Part shown: piece by piece, positions 43,679 to 52,655 of the stretch
Position numbering within the stretch: the stretch's first letter is position 1
Layout of the letters: the number at the start of each line of letters is the position of its first letter
Made by a program: the position numbers and the translations under genes
Notes under the pieces: generated by a model
Databases searched by the model: none
Seen by the model: the letters and a program-made list of their open reading frames with translations, nothing else
Told to the model about the DNA's origin: nothing
NCBI GenBank assembly: GCA_044867785.1
Contig: JBIOVM010000085.1
Location: forward strand, 52,639 to 116,638
Direction of reading: 5' to 3'
DNA from: DASRDR01 sp044867785
Lineage (GTDB): Bacteria > Methylomirabilota > Methylomirabilia > Rokubacteriales > DASRDR01
DNA length: 64,000 nt

Positions 43679-44467
43679 GTGACCGACGCCCACGTCGGCG
43701 GAGCGGTTCACCGGGCACCGGGGGCCGCTCCGCCGTCGATCCTTCGCACCGAAGGCCTGACGGTGCGGTTCGGCGGTCTCACGGCCCTCAACCAGGTCTC
43801 GCTCGCCGTCGCGCCCGGCGAGCTCCGCGCCGTCATCGGGCCGAACGGCGCCGGGAAGTCCACCCTGTTCAACTGCCTGACCGGCGTGCTCCGGCCCACC
43901 GCCGGCCGTATCGTCCTGCAGGACCGGAACATCACCGGCCTGCCCCCGCACGTGATCTCGCACCGGGGGCTCGCGCGAAGCTACCAGATCACCAACATCC
44001 TGCCCGGCGCCACGGTGCTGGAGAACGTCCGGATCGCCGCCCAGTCGCGACACCACGGCTGGAGCATGTGGCGACATCACCTGGCCTACGTCGACCTCGT
44101 CGAGCGGAGCCGCCGCGTGCTGGCCGCGGTCGGCCTCGGGGACAAGGAAGACGAGCTGGCGGCGAACCTCTCGCACGGGGAGCAGCGGAACCTCGAGATC
44201 GGGATCGCGCTCGCCACCGAGCCTCAGGTCCTGTGCCTGGACGAGCCGACGGCGGGAATGAGCCCCGTCGAGACCCGCGCGACGGTGGAGCTCGTGCGCC
44301 GGATCGCCGCCGACTACACCATCCTCATCGTCGAGCACGACATGGAGGTCGTGATGGGGCTCGCCCACACCATCACGGTCCTCCACTATGGTGAGGTCCT
44401 GGCCGAGGGCACCCCCGCCGAGATCCAGGCGAATGCCCGCGTCCAGGAGGTGTACCTCAAGACCTGA
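43679..44467 (+). CDS. livG: LIV-type ABC transporter ATP-binding protein (LivG-like)
   Basis: The 262-residue ATPase has Walker A GPNGAGKST, ABC signature LSHGEQRNLEIGIALA and Walker B VLCLDEPTAGM. It starts at a GTG 10 bp after the binding-protein gene, and its stop overlaps the next ATG (TGATG). It belongs to the second, complete importer of the window. Confidence 0.92.
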   Translation: MTDAHVGGAVHRAPGAAPPSILRTEGLTVRFGGLTALNQVSLAVAPGELRAVIGPNGAGKSTLFNCLTGVLRPTAGRIVLQDRNITGLPPHVISHRGLARSYQITNILPGATVLENVRIAAQSRHHGWSMWRHHLAYVDLVERSRRVLAAVGLGDKEDELAANLSHGEQRNLEIGIALATEPQVLCLDEPTAGMSPVETRATVELVRRIAADYTILIVEHDMEVVMGLAHTITVLHYGEVLAEGTPAEIQANARVQEVYLKT

Positions 44468-45174
44468 TGCTGGCTCTGGACCAGGTCCACGCGCACTACG
44501 GCAAGTCGCACGTGCTGCACGGCGTGTCGCTCCGGGTCGAGCGTGGCGAGGTGGTCGGCCTCCTCGGCCGGAACGGCGTAGGCAAGAGCACGACGCTCAA
44601 GGCCGTCATGGGCCTGCTGCGTCCGTCAGGAGGTCGAGTGGCGCTCGAGGACCGGGACATCACCGGGTTCTCGCCCCACCAGCTCGCCCGGATGGGGATC
44701 GCGTGGGTGCCGGAGGATCGCCGAATCTTCCGCCTGCTGACGGTGTTCGAGAACCTCCGGACGGGTCTGGATCGCAGCGGCGTGTCGGAGAGCCGGCGGA
44801 ACGAGCTCCTGGAGAAGGTCTACGCGAGCTTCCCGGTGCTGGCCGAGCGGCGCCGGCAGGCCGGGGGCACCCTGTCGGGCGGCGAGCAGCAGATGCTGGC
44901 CATTGCGCGCGCCATGATGCTCGAGCCCAAGATCATCCTGCTCGATGAGCCGACGGAGGGCCTGATGCCGCGCATGGTGGCGCAGATCCGGGAGATCATC
45001 CGCCTCCTCCATCGCGAGGGCGTGGCGATCCTCCTCGTCGAGCAGAACGTGCCGCTGACGCTCGAGGTGTCGGAGCGCGTCTACATCATGGAGAAGGGGA
45101 TCGTGCGGCACCACGCGCCGGCCGCCGAGCTGCGCGCGGACCCCGCGATCGTCCACCGCTACCTGGGCGTGTAA
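44467..45174 (+). CDS. livF: LIV-type ABC transporter ATP-binding protein (LivF-like)
   Basis: The 235-residue ATPase has Walker A GRNGVGKST, ABC signature LSGGEQQMLAIARAM and Walker B IILLDEPTEGL, with the normal LivF length and C-terminus (VHRYLGV). It lacks the basic extension found on the LivF at 37986. Translation is coupled to livG through a TGATG overlap. Confidence 0.93.
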   Translation: MLALDQVHAHYGKSHVLHGVSLRVERGEVVGLLGRNGVGKSTTLKAVMGLLRPSGGRVALEDRDITGFSPHQLARMGIAWVPEDRRIFRLLTVFENLRTGLDRSGVSESRRNELLEKVYASFPVLAERRRQAGGTLSGGEQQMLAIARAMMLEPKIILLDEPTEGLMPRMVAQIREIIRLLHREGVAILLVEQNVPLTLEVSERVYIMEKGIVRHHAPAAELRADPAIVHRYLGV

Positions 45175-45178
45175 CGCC

Positions 45179-46039
45179 ATGGACCAGATCCTCATCCAGA
45201 CCGTCAACGGGCTCGTCAACGGGATGATCCTGGCGCTGGTGGCGTCGGGCCTGACGCTCATCTTCGGGATCATGGACGTGGTCAACTTTGCCCACGGCGA
45301 CCTCGTGATGCTGGGCGGGTTCGTCGGGGCCACGACGATCGCGGCGACCGGAAACTTCTGGCTGGCCCTCCTGGTGGCGGCGCTGGCGGTCGGGATCTTC
45401 GGGGCGGCCCTGCAGGCGACGACCCTCCGCCCGCTCCTCGGCCGCGACCCCCTGACGACCGCGCTGGCGACCTTCGGCATGTCGCTGGTGCTCCAGAAGT
45501 ACGCGATCTGGCAGTGGGGACCCTCGGCCCGGCAGATCCAGGAGCCGGTGACGGGTCGCTTCGCGCTCTTCTACCTCGAGTACCCCTGGTACCGCATCCT
45601 CACCGCGCTCTTGTCGGGGGCGATCATCCTCGGGCTCTGGCTCTTCCTGAAGCACGGCAAGTTCGGGGTCTGGATCCGGGCGACCACCCAGGACCGGGTG
45701 ATGGCCTCGGCCATGGGGATCCCGGTGCCGGTCGTCCACACCGTGGTCTTCGCGATCGGCGCGGGGATGGCCGCCGCCAGCGGCGTCCTGTTCGGCCCGC
45801 TCGGCGGCGTCACCCAGACGATGGGCTTCGACTTCACCGTCCGGGCCTTCATCGTGGTCGTGGTCGGCGGCATGGGCAACCTCGGGGGCTCGATCCTGGC
45901 GGCGATGTTCATCAGCTTGGTCGAGGCCTACGCCGCGATCGTGGTGAGCCCGGCCCAGGCGGTGATCGTCTCCTTCGTCGTGCTGGTCCTCACCATGCTC
46001 TTCCGGCCCACGGGGCTGTTCGTCCCCACGCAGCGATGA
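45179..46039 (+). CDS. livH: LIV-type ABC permease (LivH-like)
   Basis: The 286-residue inner-membrane protein has about eight hydrophobic helices, the FGIMDVVNFAHGDLVMLGGF block and the coupling loop FGVWIRATTQDRVMASAMGI near residue 160. It starts 4 bp after livF and its stop overlaps the livM start (ATGA). Confidence 0.93.
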   Translation: MDQILIQTVNGLVNGMILALVASGLTLIFGIMDVVNFAHGDLVMLGGFVGATTIAATGNFWLALLVAALAVGIFGAALQATTLRPLLGRDPLTTALATFGMSLVLQKYAIWQWGPSARQIQEPVTGRFALFYLEYPWYRILTALLSGAIILGLWLFLKHGKFGVWIRATTQDRVMASAMGIPVPVVHTVVFAIGAGMAAASGVLFGPLGGVTQTMGFDFTVRAFIVVVVGGMGNLGGSILAAMFISLVEAYAAIVVSPAQAVIVSFVVLVLTMLFRPTGLFVPTQR

Positions 46040-47025
46040 CGGCTCCCGGGGAGCTGACCATGGTCGCGCCGCGGGCCGCCCGCCCGGCGACGGGCTACTG
46101 GATTGGCTTCGCGGTCGTGGTGGCGCTCCTTGCGGCGGCCCCGCTCGTCCTGCCGCCGTTCTGGCAGCGCTTCGTGACCGAGATCCTGATCTGGGGGCTG
46201 CTCGCGATGTCCTCGGACATCCTGATCGGCTACACCGGCATGGTGTCGTTCGGCCACTCGGCCTTCTTCGGGCTCGGCATGTACGGGGCGGCGGCGGCCC
46301 TCCTCTCGGTCAGGCCGCCGAGCCTCTGGCTGGCCATCCTCTACGGCCTGGTGGGCGCGGGCGCGGTGGCCGTGTTCGTCGCCTACTTCGCGACCCGGCT
46401 GCGCGAGATCTACTTCTCCATCTCGACGCTCGTGTTCTCGCAGATCTTCTACGTCATCATCTTCACCTGGACCGAGGTGACGGGCGGCGAGAACGGGCTG
46501 ACCTTCAGCCAGCCGGCCCTCGCGCTGCCGGGCATCGGGAGCTGGCGCTTCACGCTGGCGACCCTCCACTGGTTCGTGCTGGCGGTGGTGACGCTGTCGT
46601 ACGTCGTGACCCGACGGATCCTCCGCTCGCCGTTCGGCATGGTGCTCCAGTCGATTCGCGAGAACGAGCCGCGCACCCGCGCGATCGGCTACCACGTGGA
46701 GCGGTACAAGATGGTGGCGGTGATGCTGTCGGGGCTCTTCGCCGGGCTGGCCGGCGTCCTCTATGCCCTCCAGAACAAGTTCGCCGCGCCGGACTTCGTG
46801 TTCTTCGTCATCTCGGGCGAGGTCGTGATCTTCAACGTCATGGGCGGGATCGGCACGCTGGTGGGCCCGTTCGCCGGCGCGGCCTTCTTCCTCCTGCTGC
46901 GGGAGGGCGTCTCCCGCTTCTTCACGGAGTACTACCTGATCCCGGTCGGCATCCTGTTCATCCTGATGATCATCTTCCTGCCGCAGGGGCTCCTCGGCTT
47001 CCTTCGCCGGCCGCTGAACCGTTGA
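46036..47025 (+). CDS. livM: LIV-type ABC permease (LivM-like)
   Basis: The 329-residue inner-membrane protein has about nine hydrophobic segments. It carries DILIGYTGMVSFGHSAFFGLG near residue 62 and the coupling loop GMVLQSIRENEPRTRAIGYH near residue 200. The ATG at 46036 overlaps the livH stop. It is the last gene of the second importer; no clear terminator follows. Confidence 0.93.
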   Translation: MTAPGELTMVAPRAARPATGYWIGFAVVVALLAAAPLVLPPFWQRFVTEILIWGLLAMSSDILIGYTGMVSFGHSAFFGLGMYGAAAALLSVRPPSLWLAILYGLVGAGAVAVFVAYFATRLREIYFSISTLVFSQIFYVIIFTWTEVTGGENGLTFSQPALALPGIGSWRFTLATLHWFVLAVVTLSYVVTRRILRSPFGMVLQSIRENEPRTRAIGYHVERYKMVAVMLSGLFAGLAGVLYALQNKFAAPDFVFFVISGEVVIFNVMGGIGTLVGPFAGAAFFLLLREGVSRFFTEYYLIPVGILFILMIIFLPQGLLGFLRRPLNR

Positions 47026-47079
47026 GCCGACGCCCGGGCGAGACCCCGGCCTGACGGCGGCGGCGGTCGTGACCGCGCG

Positions 47080-47109
47080 TTGACGAAGCCGGGGCCGGAC
47101 GCCCAGAAT
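47080..47109 (+). promoter_or_regulatory. Promoter setting the start of the following lipoprotein gene
   Basis: TTGACG (47080-47085) and CAGAAT (47104-47109) are 18 bp apart. A start near 47116 would lie 3 nt before the ATG at 47119, giving an almost leaderless message. This argues against using the TTG inside the -35 box as the start codon. Confidence 0.45.
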
Positions 47110-47118
47110 GAGAAGCGT

Positions 47119-47961
47119 ATGGCCTGCGGGGACGCTGCCGACCGACGAGGTGGGCCGCGCAACGGGTCGCGCCGGGGCGCCCGGCCCCGCCTGGCGGGGG
47201 TCGGGCTGATCGCGGGCCTCCTCCTGACCGCCTGCGCGAGCACCGCGGCCCCGGCTCCCGCGAGCGCTGTTCCGGACGAGTTCCGGTTCGACCGGGACAC
47301 GTTCGGCTTCGCGAACCTGGTGCGCGCGCAGCGCCCCGGCTGGAACGACGGGTTCGCGAACTATTGCCTGGTGATGGCGCGGTCCGCCAGCCAGTTCCAT
47401 CGCTTCGCCCGGTTCGCGCCGGACCAGCCGCCGGCGTCGCCGGTCGACTACGACCGGCTCGTGCGCCAAGTCCTCGCGCGGGCGCCTTGGGACGCGCCGG
47501 CGGCCGAGGCCGAGCGCGTGGTGATTCCCGGCTACGCCGGCCTGCGGGAGTTCTCGGCCGCTCACGAAGCGCTGCTGAAGGGGGCGTTCGGCTCGAACGT
47601 GCTCAGCATGATGCACTGGCGCACGTGGCGCGTCGGCGTCGACTTCTCGCCGGAGCATCAGGAGCGCCTCGCGCGAGACCTCGTCGGCGAGATCGGCGAG
47701 GGGCGTCCGGCGCCCATCATGATCACCAACTTTCCGCACGAGGACCTCCTGAACCACTCGGTCCTGGTGTACGGACGCCGACCGGGCGGGATGGCGGGCG
47801 GAGGAGGAATCGAGTTCCTCGCCTACGATCCGAACGACCCCGGGACGCCGTTCGCGCTCTACTACGACGACGCTTCGCGCGCCTTCTGGGTGGGGCCCCT
47901 CACCTATAGCCCGCCCGGGCGGGTGCGGGCCTTCCGGCTCTACACCTCGCCGCTGTTCTGA
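47119..47961 (+). CDS. Lipoprotein with a possible cysteine-peptidase-like fold
   Basis: The 280-residue product, from the ATG at 47119, has an Arg-rich n-region, a hydrophobic core and a lipobox (LLLTAC). A TTG 39 bp upstream is in frame but lies in the promoter. In the mature part, FANYCLVMARS, NHSVLVYG and FLAYDPNDPGTPF are spaced like the Cys, His and Asp/Asn regions of C39/papain-like peptidases. That assignment is a guess from motif order. The gene has its own promoter and is not part of the importer operon. Confidence 0.65.
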   Translation: MACGDAADRRGGPRNGSRRGARPRLAGVGLIAGLLLTACASTAAPAPASAVPDEFRFDRDTFGFANLVRAQRPGWNDGFANYCLVMARSASQFHRFARFAPDQPPASPVDYDRLVRQVLARAPWDAPAAEAERVVIPGYAGLREFSAAHEALLKGAFGSNVLSMMHWRTWRVGVDFSPEHQERLARDLVGEIGEGRPAPIMITNFPHEDLLNHSVLVYGRRPGGMAGGGGIEFLAYDPNDPGTPFALYYDDASRAFWVGPLTYSPPGRVRAFRLYTSPLF

Positions 47962-48014
47962 CGCGTGCTCGCGCGCTCACCGCACGAGGGCGTCGGCAGG
48001 GATCGGGGAGCCGC

Positions 48015-48917
48015 GTGACCGTGACCGCGCCGTCCCGGCCCGCCCGTTGGCACGCGCATCCGTACAACCGATCCCGGTATTATCGGCTCGCCGCCGCCGC
48101 CGCGCCGCGACTGCCACGGACTCTCCGGATGTGGGTCGCCGGGCGCGTGGCGGGAGCCCTGGGGACGCGCTTTCCCGCGGAGCGTGCGGCAGTGCGTCGG
48201 AACTTGGCGCGCGTCCACCCGGAGCGCGGGCCCGCGTGGCTCGACACGGCGGTCCACCGCGTCTTCGAGCGCTTTGCGGTGTGCTTCGCCGATCTGCTGG
48301 CCCTCGACGGCCGCTCGCCCGCCGACCTTTGGCGCCACGTGGCGGGCGCCGAGCAGGAGCCGACGCGCGCCGCGCTGGCGCAAGGTCGAGGCTGCGTGTC
48401 GATCACGGCGCACCTGGGGAACTGGCAGCTGGCCGGACGCCTTCTCGCGGTCATGGGGCGGCCCGTCCACGTCGTCATGGCACCGGAGGCCGACCCCGCG
48501 GTGGGCGTGCTGCTGGATCGGGCGGCGCCTCCCGGGGTGCGCTTCGTCCGGTTGACCAGCCCCGTCGTCGGGGTGGAGCTCGTCGCGGCCCTGCGCCGGG
48601 GCGAGGTGGTTGCCTTCCAGCTCGACCGGGCGATCGGGGGGCGGGGGGACGCGGAGGCGCCGTTCTTCGGCGCGCGGGCCACGTTCCCGCTCGGGCCGTT
48701 CGTGATCGCGGCGGTGGCGGGGGCTCCGGTCGTGCCGGTGTTCTGCGTGCTCGAACCGGATGGCGCGTACCGAATTCACGTCGAGCCCGCGCTGTCGGTT
48801 TCCCGCGGGGCCGAGATCGCGGCGCTGCGCACGGCGGTGGCGCTCCTCGAGCGCTACGTCCGGGCGCACTGGGACCAGTGGTTCAACTTCTACGATGTGT
48901 GGGAGCCCGCAGCGTGA
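48015..48917 (+). CDS. LpxL/HtrB-type acyltransferase
   Basis: The 300-residue protein belongs to the lysophospholipid/lipid A acyltransferase family. The core motif reads AHLGNWQ, with His133 followed four residues later by Gln138 where the family normally has Glu or Asp (H-x4-E/D). A second block (FQLDRAIGGRGDAEAPFFGA) matches the family's substrate-binding region. It has one weak N-terminal hydrophobic stretch, so it is probably membrane-associated. It opens the lipid locus, and its stop overlaps the next start (GTGA). The changed acid makes its activity uncertain. Confidence 0.85.
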   Translation: MTVTAPSRPARWHAHPYNRSRYYRLAAAAAPRLPRTLRMWVAGRVAGALGTRFPAERAAVRRNLARVHPERGPAWLDTAVHRVFERFAVCFADLLALDGRSPADLWRHVAGAEQEPTRAALAQGRGCVSITAHLGNWQLAGRLLAVMGRPVHVVMAPEADPAVGVLLDRAAPPGVRFVRLTSPVVGVELVAALRRGEVVAFQLDRAIGGRGDAEAPFFGARATFPLGPFVIAAVAGAPVVPVFCVLEPDGAYRIHVEPALSVSRGAEIAALRTAVALLERYVRAHWDQWFNFYDVWEPAA

Positions 48918-50158
48918 CGAGGCCGGTCGCGCCGCGGGTCTCACCGATCGCCATCACCGGCGCGGGTGTCGTGGCGGCCGTGGGCAGGGATCTCGACGGC
49001 TTCTGGGCGGGACTGGTGACCGGCGCCTCGGGGATCAGCGAGATCGAGCGATTCCCGGTGGGCGATCTTCGCGTCACCCGCGGCGGGGAGGTCAAGAAGC
49101 TCCGGGCCGAGATTCCGCGCCCGTCCCCCGGCGGGGCTCTCCCGTCGCGCGGCCGGCTCCGGTGCCGCACGTCGCGCTTCCTGCTCCACGCCGCTCGGGA
49201 GGCTCTGGAAACGGCGGCCATTCGGGACGCGTGGCCCCGGCCGGAGCGGATCGGCGTGGTCGTCGGCACCGCGCTCGGCGGGATCGACGTGGCGAGCCAT
49301 GCCCTTGCCGGGCGGGGCCACCTCGGCACGCTGGTGGGCGCCATGTACGACGGGCCCGCGCGGAATCTCGCGTCCTGGCTCGGGGCGCGGGGCCCCGTCC
49401 TCACCGTGACGACGGCGTGCGCTTCGGGCGCGACGAGCCTCGGGCTCGGCGCCGACCTCCTGCGCGCCGACCGGGTGGACGTGGTCGTGGCCGGGGGGGC
49501 GGACACGCTCTGCCGGTTCGTCCAGCGGGGCTTCAACGTCTTGCGCTCGCTGACGCGTGACGCCGTGCGTCCGTTCGATCGGCGCCGGAGCGGGCTGCTT
49601 CTCGGCGAGGGGGCGGGCCTCGTCGTCCTCGAGCGCGAGGAGGCGGCCGCCCGCCGCGGCCACCTCCCGCTCGGCCGCCTGCTCGGCCATGCCAGCACCG
49701 CCGACGGCGCCCACATCACGGCGCCCGACCCGGCCGGGCGCGGGCTCGAGCTGGCGGTGCGCGGAGCGATGGCCGAGGCCGGCGTGACCGCCGACGCGGT
49801 AGACTTCGTGAGCGCGCACGGCACGGGAACCGCCGCCAACGACCGCGTGGAGACGGAGGTGCTGAAACGGGTCCTCGGCCGGCGGGCGCACGCGGTGCCG
49901 GTGAACTCCATCAAGGCCCACCTGGGGCACACGATGGGCGCCGCCGCGACGCTCGAGGCGATCATGTGTCTCCTCGCCGGACGCCACGGGCAGATCCCGC
50001 CGACGCTCAACTACGGCGAGCCCGACCCGGACTGCGATTTGGACTACGTGCCGAACACGGCGCGTCCCGGCCGGCCCCGGATCAGCCTGTCGACCTCCCT
50101 CGGCTTCGGGGGATGCAACGCCGCCCTCGTGCTGGCGAGCGGGGAGGATCCGCCGTGA
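48914..50158 (+). CDS. Beta-ketoacyl-ACP synthase, FabF-like (active)
   Basis: The 414-residue ketosynthase has all catalytic residues: Cys169 (TTACASG), His302 (HGTGT), Lys334 and His339 (KAHLGHTMG). It should condense an acyl group with malonyl-ACP. The GTG start overlaps the acyltransferase stop, and its own stop overlaps the next gene (GTGA). It is the first of four ketosynthase-type genes and is followed directly by a catalytically dead homologue, as in ketosynthase/chain-length-factor pairs. Confidence 0.93.
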   Translation: MTRPVAPRVSPIAITGAGVVAAVGRDLDGFWAGLVTGASGISEIERFPVGDLRVTRGGEVKKLRAEIPRPSPGGALPSRGRLRCRTSRFLLHAAREALETAAIRDAWPRPERIGVVVGTALGGIDVASHALAGRGHLGTLVGAMYDGPARNLASWLGARGPVLTVTTACASGATSLGLGADLLRADRVDVVVAGGADTLCRFVQRGFNVLRSLTRDAVRPFDRRRSGLLLGEGAGLVVLEREEAAARRGHLPLGRLLGHASTADGAHITAPDPAGRGLELAVRGAMAEAGVTADAVDFVSAHGTGTAANDRVETEVLKRVLGRRAHAVPVNSIKAHLGHTMGAAATLEAIMCLLAGRHGQIPPTLNYGEPDPDCDLDYVPNTARPGRPRISLSTSLGFGGCNAALVLASGEDPP

Positions 50159-51111
50159 CGCCCGCGGCGGCGGCCCCGCCACGCGCGCCGGCCGGCACGC
50201 CCGTCCCTCGAATCCGTGGCATCGGCCTCATCACCGGCTGGGGCGAGGGGGCCGAGGCGCTCGCCGCCGCTCCGGCCGCCCGGGACGTAGAGCTGGTCAC
50301 GGCGCCCACTCCCGCGCTCGGCGGGGACCGGTTCCGACGTGCCACCCGGGAGTGCTTGCTCGCCGTCGCGGCCACCAAGGCGGCGGTGGCCGATGCCGGT
50401 CTGTCCGAGGCGGAGATCTCCGGTGCGGGAACGGGTATCCTGTACGTGAGCGCCACCGGCTACGCCGCGGCGAACCGAGCGTTCCTCGAGGACGAGACGT
50501 CGACGACGCTCCATTTCCCTTACACCTCGCCGAGCGCGGTGCCCGGCGAGGTGACGATCGAGCTGGGCATCCGCGGGCCTTACGTGAATCTGATGGGCGG
50601 CGGTCCGTCGACCCTCCAGGCGCTGGGATGGGCGGCGAGCTGGCTGGCGGACGGTCGAGCCGACCGGATCCTGGTGCTCGCGGTGGAGGTGTTCCACGAC
50701 GTGCGGGACCTCTTCGGGCGAGCTCGCCGACTCTTCGCGGCCCCGCTGCTGGAAGGAGCCGCGTGCGTGTTGCTCGAGGCGGGGGACGGGGACGGGGCGA
50801 TCCGCTGGGCGTCCGCGCTGGCCGGACCGCCGGGCGCGGGCCGGTCGGTCGCCGCCGTGCTGGACGGCGCGTTGGCGGGCCTCCGCCCGCGCTTCGTCTG
50901 GAGCGCGGCGACGGGAGCGGGCCGGGAGCAGGTCGAGGCGCAACTCCTGGCCGATCGTGGGGCTCGAGGGACCGCGCCCCGGGTGGGCGAGGCCCTGGCC
51001 ATGGGCCCGCTCCTCGGGATCGCGTGGGCGCGCCGCGAGGGCGCGCCGTCACCTTGGCTGCTGACCGCGACGTGGCGGAGCGAGTACGCGGCGCTCCTCT
51101 GGGCACCGTAG
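50155..51111 (+). CDS. Ketosynthase-like protein lacking the active-site Cys
   Basis: The 318-residue protein shows the thiolase-fold start (PRIRGIGLITGWGEGAEAL) and the N-terminal-domain core (IELGIRGPYVNLMGGGPSTLQALGWAASWL). Where active enzymes have a Cys in T-A-C-x-x-G, this one has Gly-Gly-Gly. No HGTGT or C-terminal His is found. It is about 100 residues shorter than a full ketosynthase. It resembles the ketosynthase N-terminal-type accessory proteins found beside ketosynthases in polyene-type clusters. It is translationally coupled to the ketosynthase before it. Confidence 0.78.
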   Translation: MTPAAAAPPRAPAGTPVPRIRGIGLITGWGEGAEALAAAPAARDVELVTAPTPALGGDRFRRATRECLLAVAATKAAVADAGLSEAEISGAGTGILYVSATGYAAANRAFLEDETSTTLHFPYTSPSAVPGEVTIELGIRGPYVNLMGGGPSTLQALGWAASWLADGRADRILVLAVEVFHDVRDLFGRARRLFAAPLLEGAACVLLEAGDGDGAIRWASALAGPPGAGRSVAAVLDGALAGLRPRFVWSAATGAGREQVEAQLLADRGARGTAPRVGEALAMGPLLGIAWARREGAPSPWLLTATWRSEYAALLWAP

Positions 51112-51130
51112 AGACGACGCGGGAGGACTG

Positions 51131-51406
51131 ATGGACGAGTCCGGGATCGTCGCGGAGCTCCGTGACATCATCGTCAAGCGGCTACGGTTCGACCCGAGCC
51201 GCTTGGCCGCGCTCGGGCCCGAGACGCCGCTGCCGAAGGGCGTCGAGGGGGCGCTCGGGCTGGATTCGCTCGATTTCATCGAGCTGTCGATCGCCCTCGA
51301 GGAGCGGTTCGGCATCGTGATCCAGGAAGGTGAGGACGTCGCGGCCAACTTCGGCACCTTCGGCGCGCTGGTGCGGTTCGTGGGCGCGCGACGCGTGGGG
51401 GCGTGA
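51131..51406 (+). CDS. Acyl carrier protein
   Basis: The 91-residue acidic protein has the phosphopantetheine attachment motif LGLDSLDFIEL with Ser46. The helical pattern and length fit an ACP. It is the only carrier protein in the window and lies 19 bp after the dead ketosynthase and 31 bp before the second intact ketosynthase, so it probably serves both condensing enzymes. Confidence 0.93.
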   Translation: MDESGIVAELRDIIVKRLRFDPSRLAALGPETPLPKGVEGALGLDSLDFIELSIALEERFGIVIQEGEDVAANFGTFGALVRFVGARRVGA

Positions 51407-51437
51407 GCGCCCGGCCCGAGGCGTCGCGACGCACGGC

Positions 51438-52655
51438 ATGACCCGGGTCCTCGTCACCGGCCTCGGGGTCGTCAGCCCCTACGGGTGCGGGCGGCGAGTC
51501 TTCTGGGACGGGCTCGCCGGCGGTCGGTGCGCCATCGGGCCGCTCAGCCTGTTCGAGACCGACGGATTTCGCTCGCGCATCGGAGCCGAGGTTCCCGCCC
51601 ACGCCGCGCTTCCGGGAGTGTCCGGCCGCCGGGCGCGGGCCGACCGGTTCGCCCTGGCCGCGGCCGACGAAGCCGTCCGCGACGCGGGTCTCTCGCGCGC
51701 GGAGCTGGCCCCGGCCGCCGTCGTGGTGGGAGGCATCGGCGGCGGAATGTTCGAGGTCGAGGCGTGGTACTGGCGGCGCGAGCGGGAGGGAGTCGACGAT
51801 CCCCGGCTGCGGGCTGCCCTGCCGAGCGTCCTGCCGTTCGCCCACGCCGACCTGGTCGCACGGCGCTACGGGACGACCGGGCCGAAGGAGACGGTCGTCC
51901 TGGCATGCAGCTCGGGCGGCGCGGCGCTCGGGCTGGCCGCCGAGCTGATCGCATCCGGAGCGGCCCCCCTGGCGCTCGCGGGCGGCGTCGACTCCATGAC
52001 CCGCATCTGCTTCATGGGCTTCAATGCGCTCAAGCTGCTCGATCCCGACCCCTGCCGGCCGTTCGCGCGAGACCGTCGAGGCATGTCGCTCGGGGAGGGA
52101 GCGGGGTTCGTCGTCCTGGAGGATGAGGCGCATGCGCGCGCCCGCGGCGCGCGGGGATATGCCGAGCTCGCGAGCTACGGCTTGACGACGGACGCCTGGC
52201 ACCTCACGGCCCCGCATCCCGACGGCGAGGGCAGCGTCCGCGCGATGGCCGAGGCGCTCGAGCGAGCCGGCGTCCCCGCGAGCGCCGTCGGCTACGTGAA
52301 CGCGCACGGGACCGGGACGCCGCAGAACGACCGGGTCGAGGCCGTCGCCCTTCGGAAGCTCTTCGATCCGGAGAGTGTCCTGGTGAGCGCGAACAAGTCC
52401 CTCGTGGGTCACGCCATGGCCGCCGCCGGCGCGCTGGAGGCCGTCGCGACCGTCTTGACGCTGGCGCACGAGCTGGTTCCGCCGACCGCCAACCTCGCCG
52501 AGACGGACCCGGAGATCGGGTTCGATTGCGTCCCCCGCGTCGCGCGCCGGGCCAGGGTCGAGTACGCCCTGTCGAACTCGTTCGGATTCGGCGGCCAGAA
52601 CCTGAGCCTCCTGTTCCGGCGCGCTCAGGACGCTCGGAGGCCGGATGCCAGCTGA
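51438..52655 (+). CDS. Beta-ketoacyl-ACP synthase, second copy (active)
   Basis: The 405-residue ketosynthase keeps the catalytic set: Cys157 (VLACSSGG), His290 (HGTGT), Lys320 and His325 (KSLVGHAM). The active-site context differs from the first copy (ACSSG rather than ACASG), as seen in type II polyketide-like enzymes. The ATG at 51438 is chosen; longer in-frame starts would overlap the ACP gene. Its end overlaps the next gene by 11 bp. Confidence 0.92.
   Translation: MTRVLVTGLGVVSPYGCGRRVFWDGLAGGRCAIGPLSLFETDGFRSRIGAEVPAHAALPGVSGRRARADRFALAAADEAVRDAGLSRAELAPAAVVVGGIGGGMFEVEAWYWRREREGVDDPRLRAALPSVLPFAHADLVARRYGTTGPKETVVLACSSGGAALGLAAELIASGAAPLALAGGVDSMTRICFMGFNALKLLDPDPCRPFARDRRGMSLGEGAGFVVLEDEAHARARGARGYAELASYGLTTDAWHLTAPHPDGEGSVRAMAEALERAGVPASAVGYVNAHGTGTPQNDRVEAVALRKLFDPESVLVSANKSLVGHAMAAAGALEAVATVLTLAHELVPPTANLAETDPEIGFDCVPRVARRARVEYALSNSFGFGGQNLSLLFRRAQDARRPDAS

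Noticed and set aside
47080..47118. TTG at 47080 as the start of the lipoprotein gene
   Set aside because: It lies inside a TTGACG -35 box that belongs to a well-spaced promoter, and the 13 extra residues add nothing to the signal peptide.
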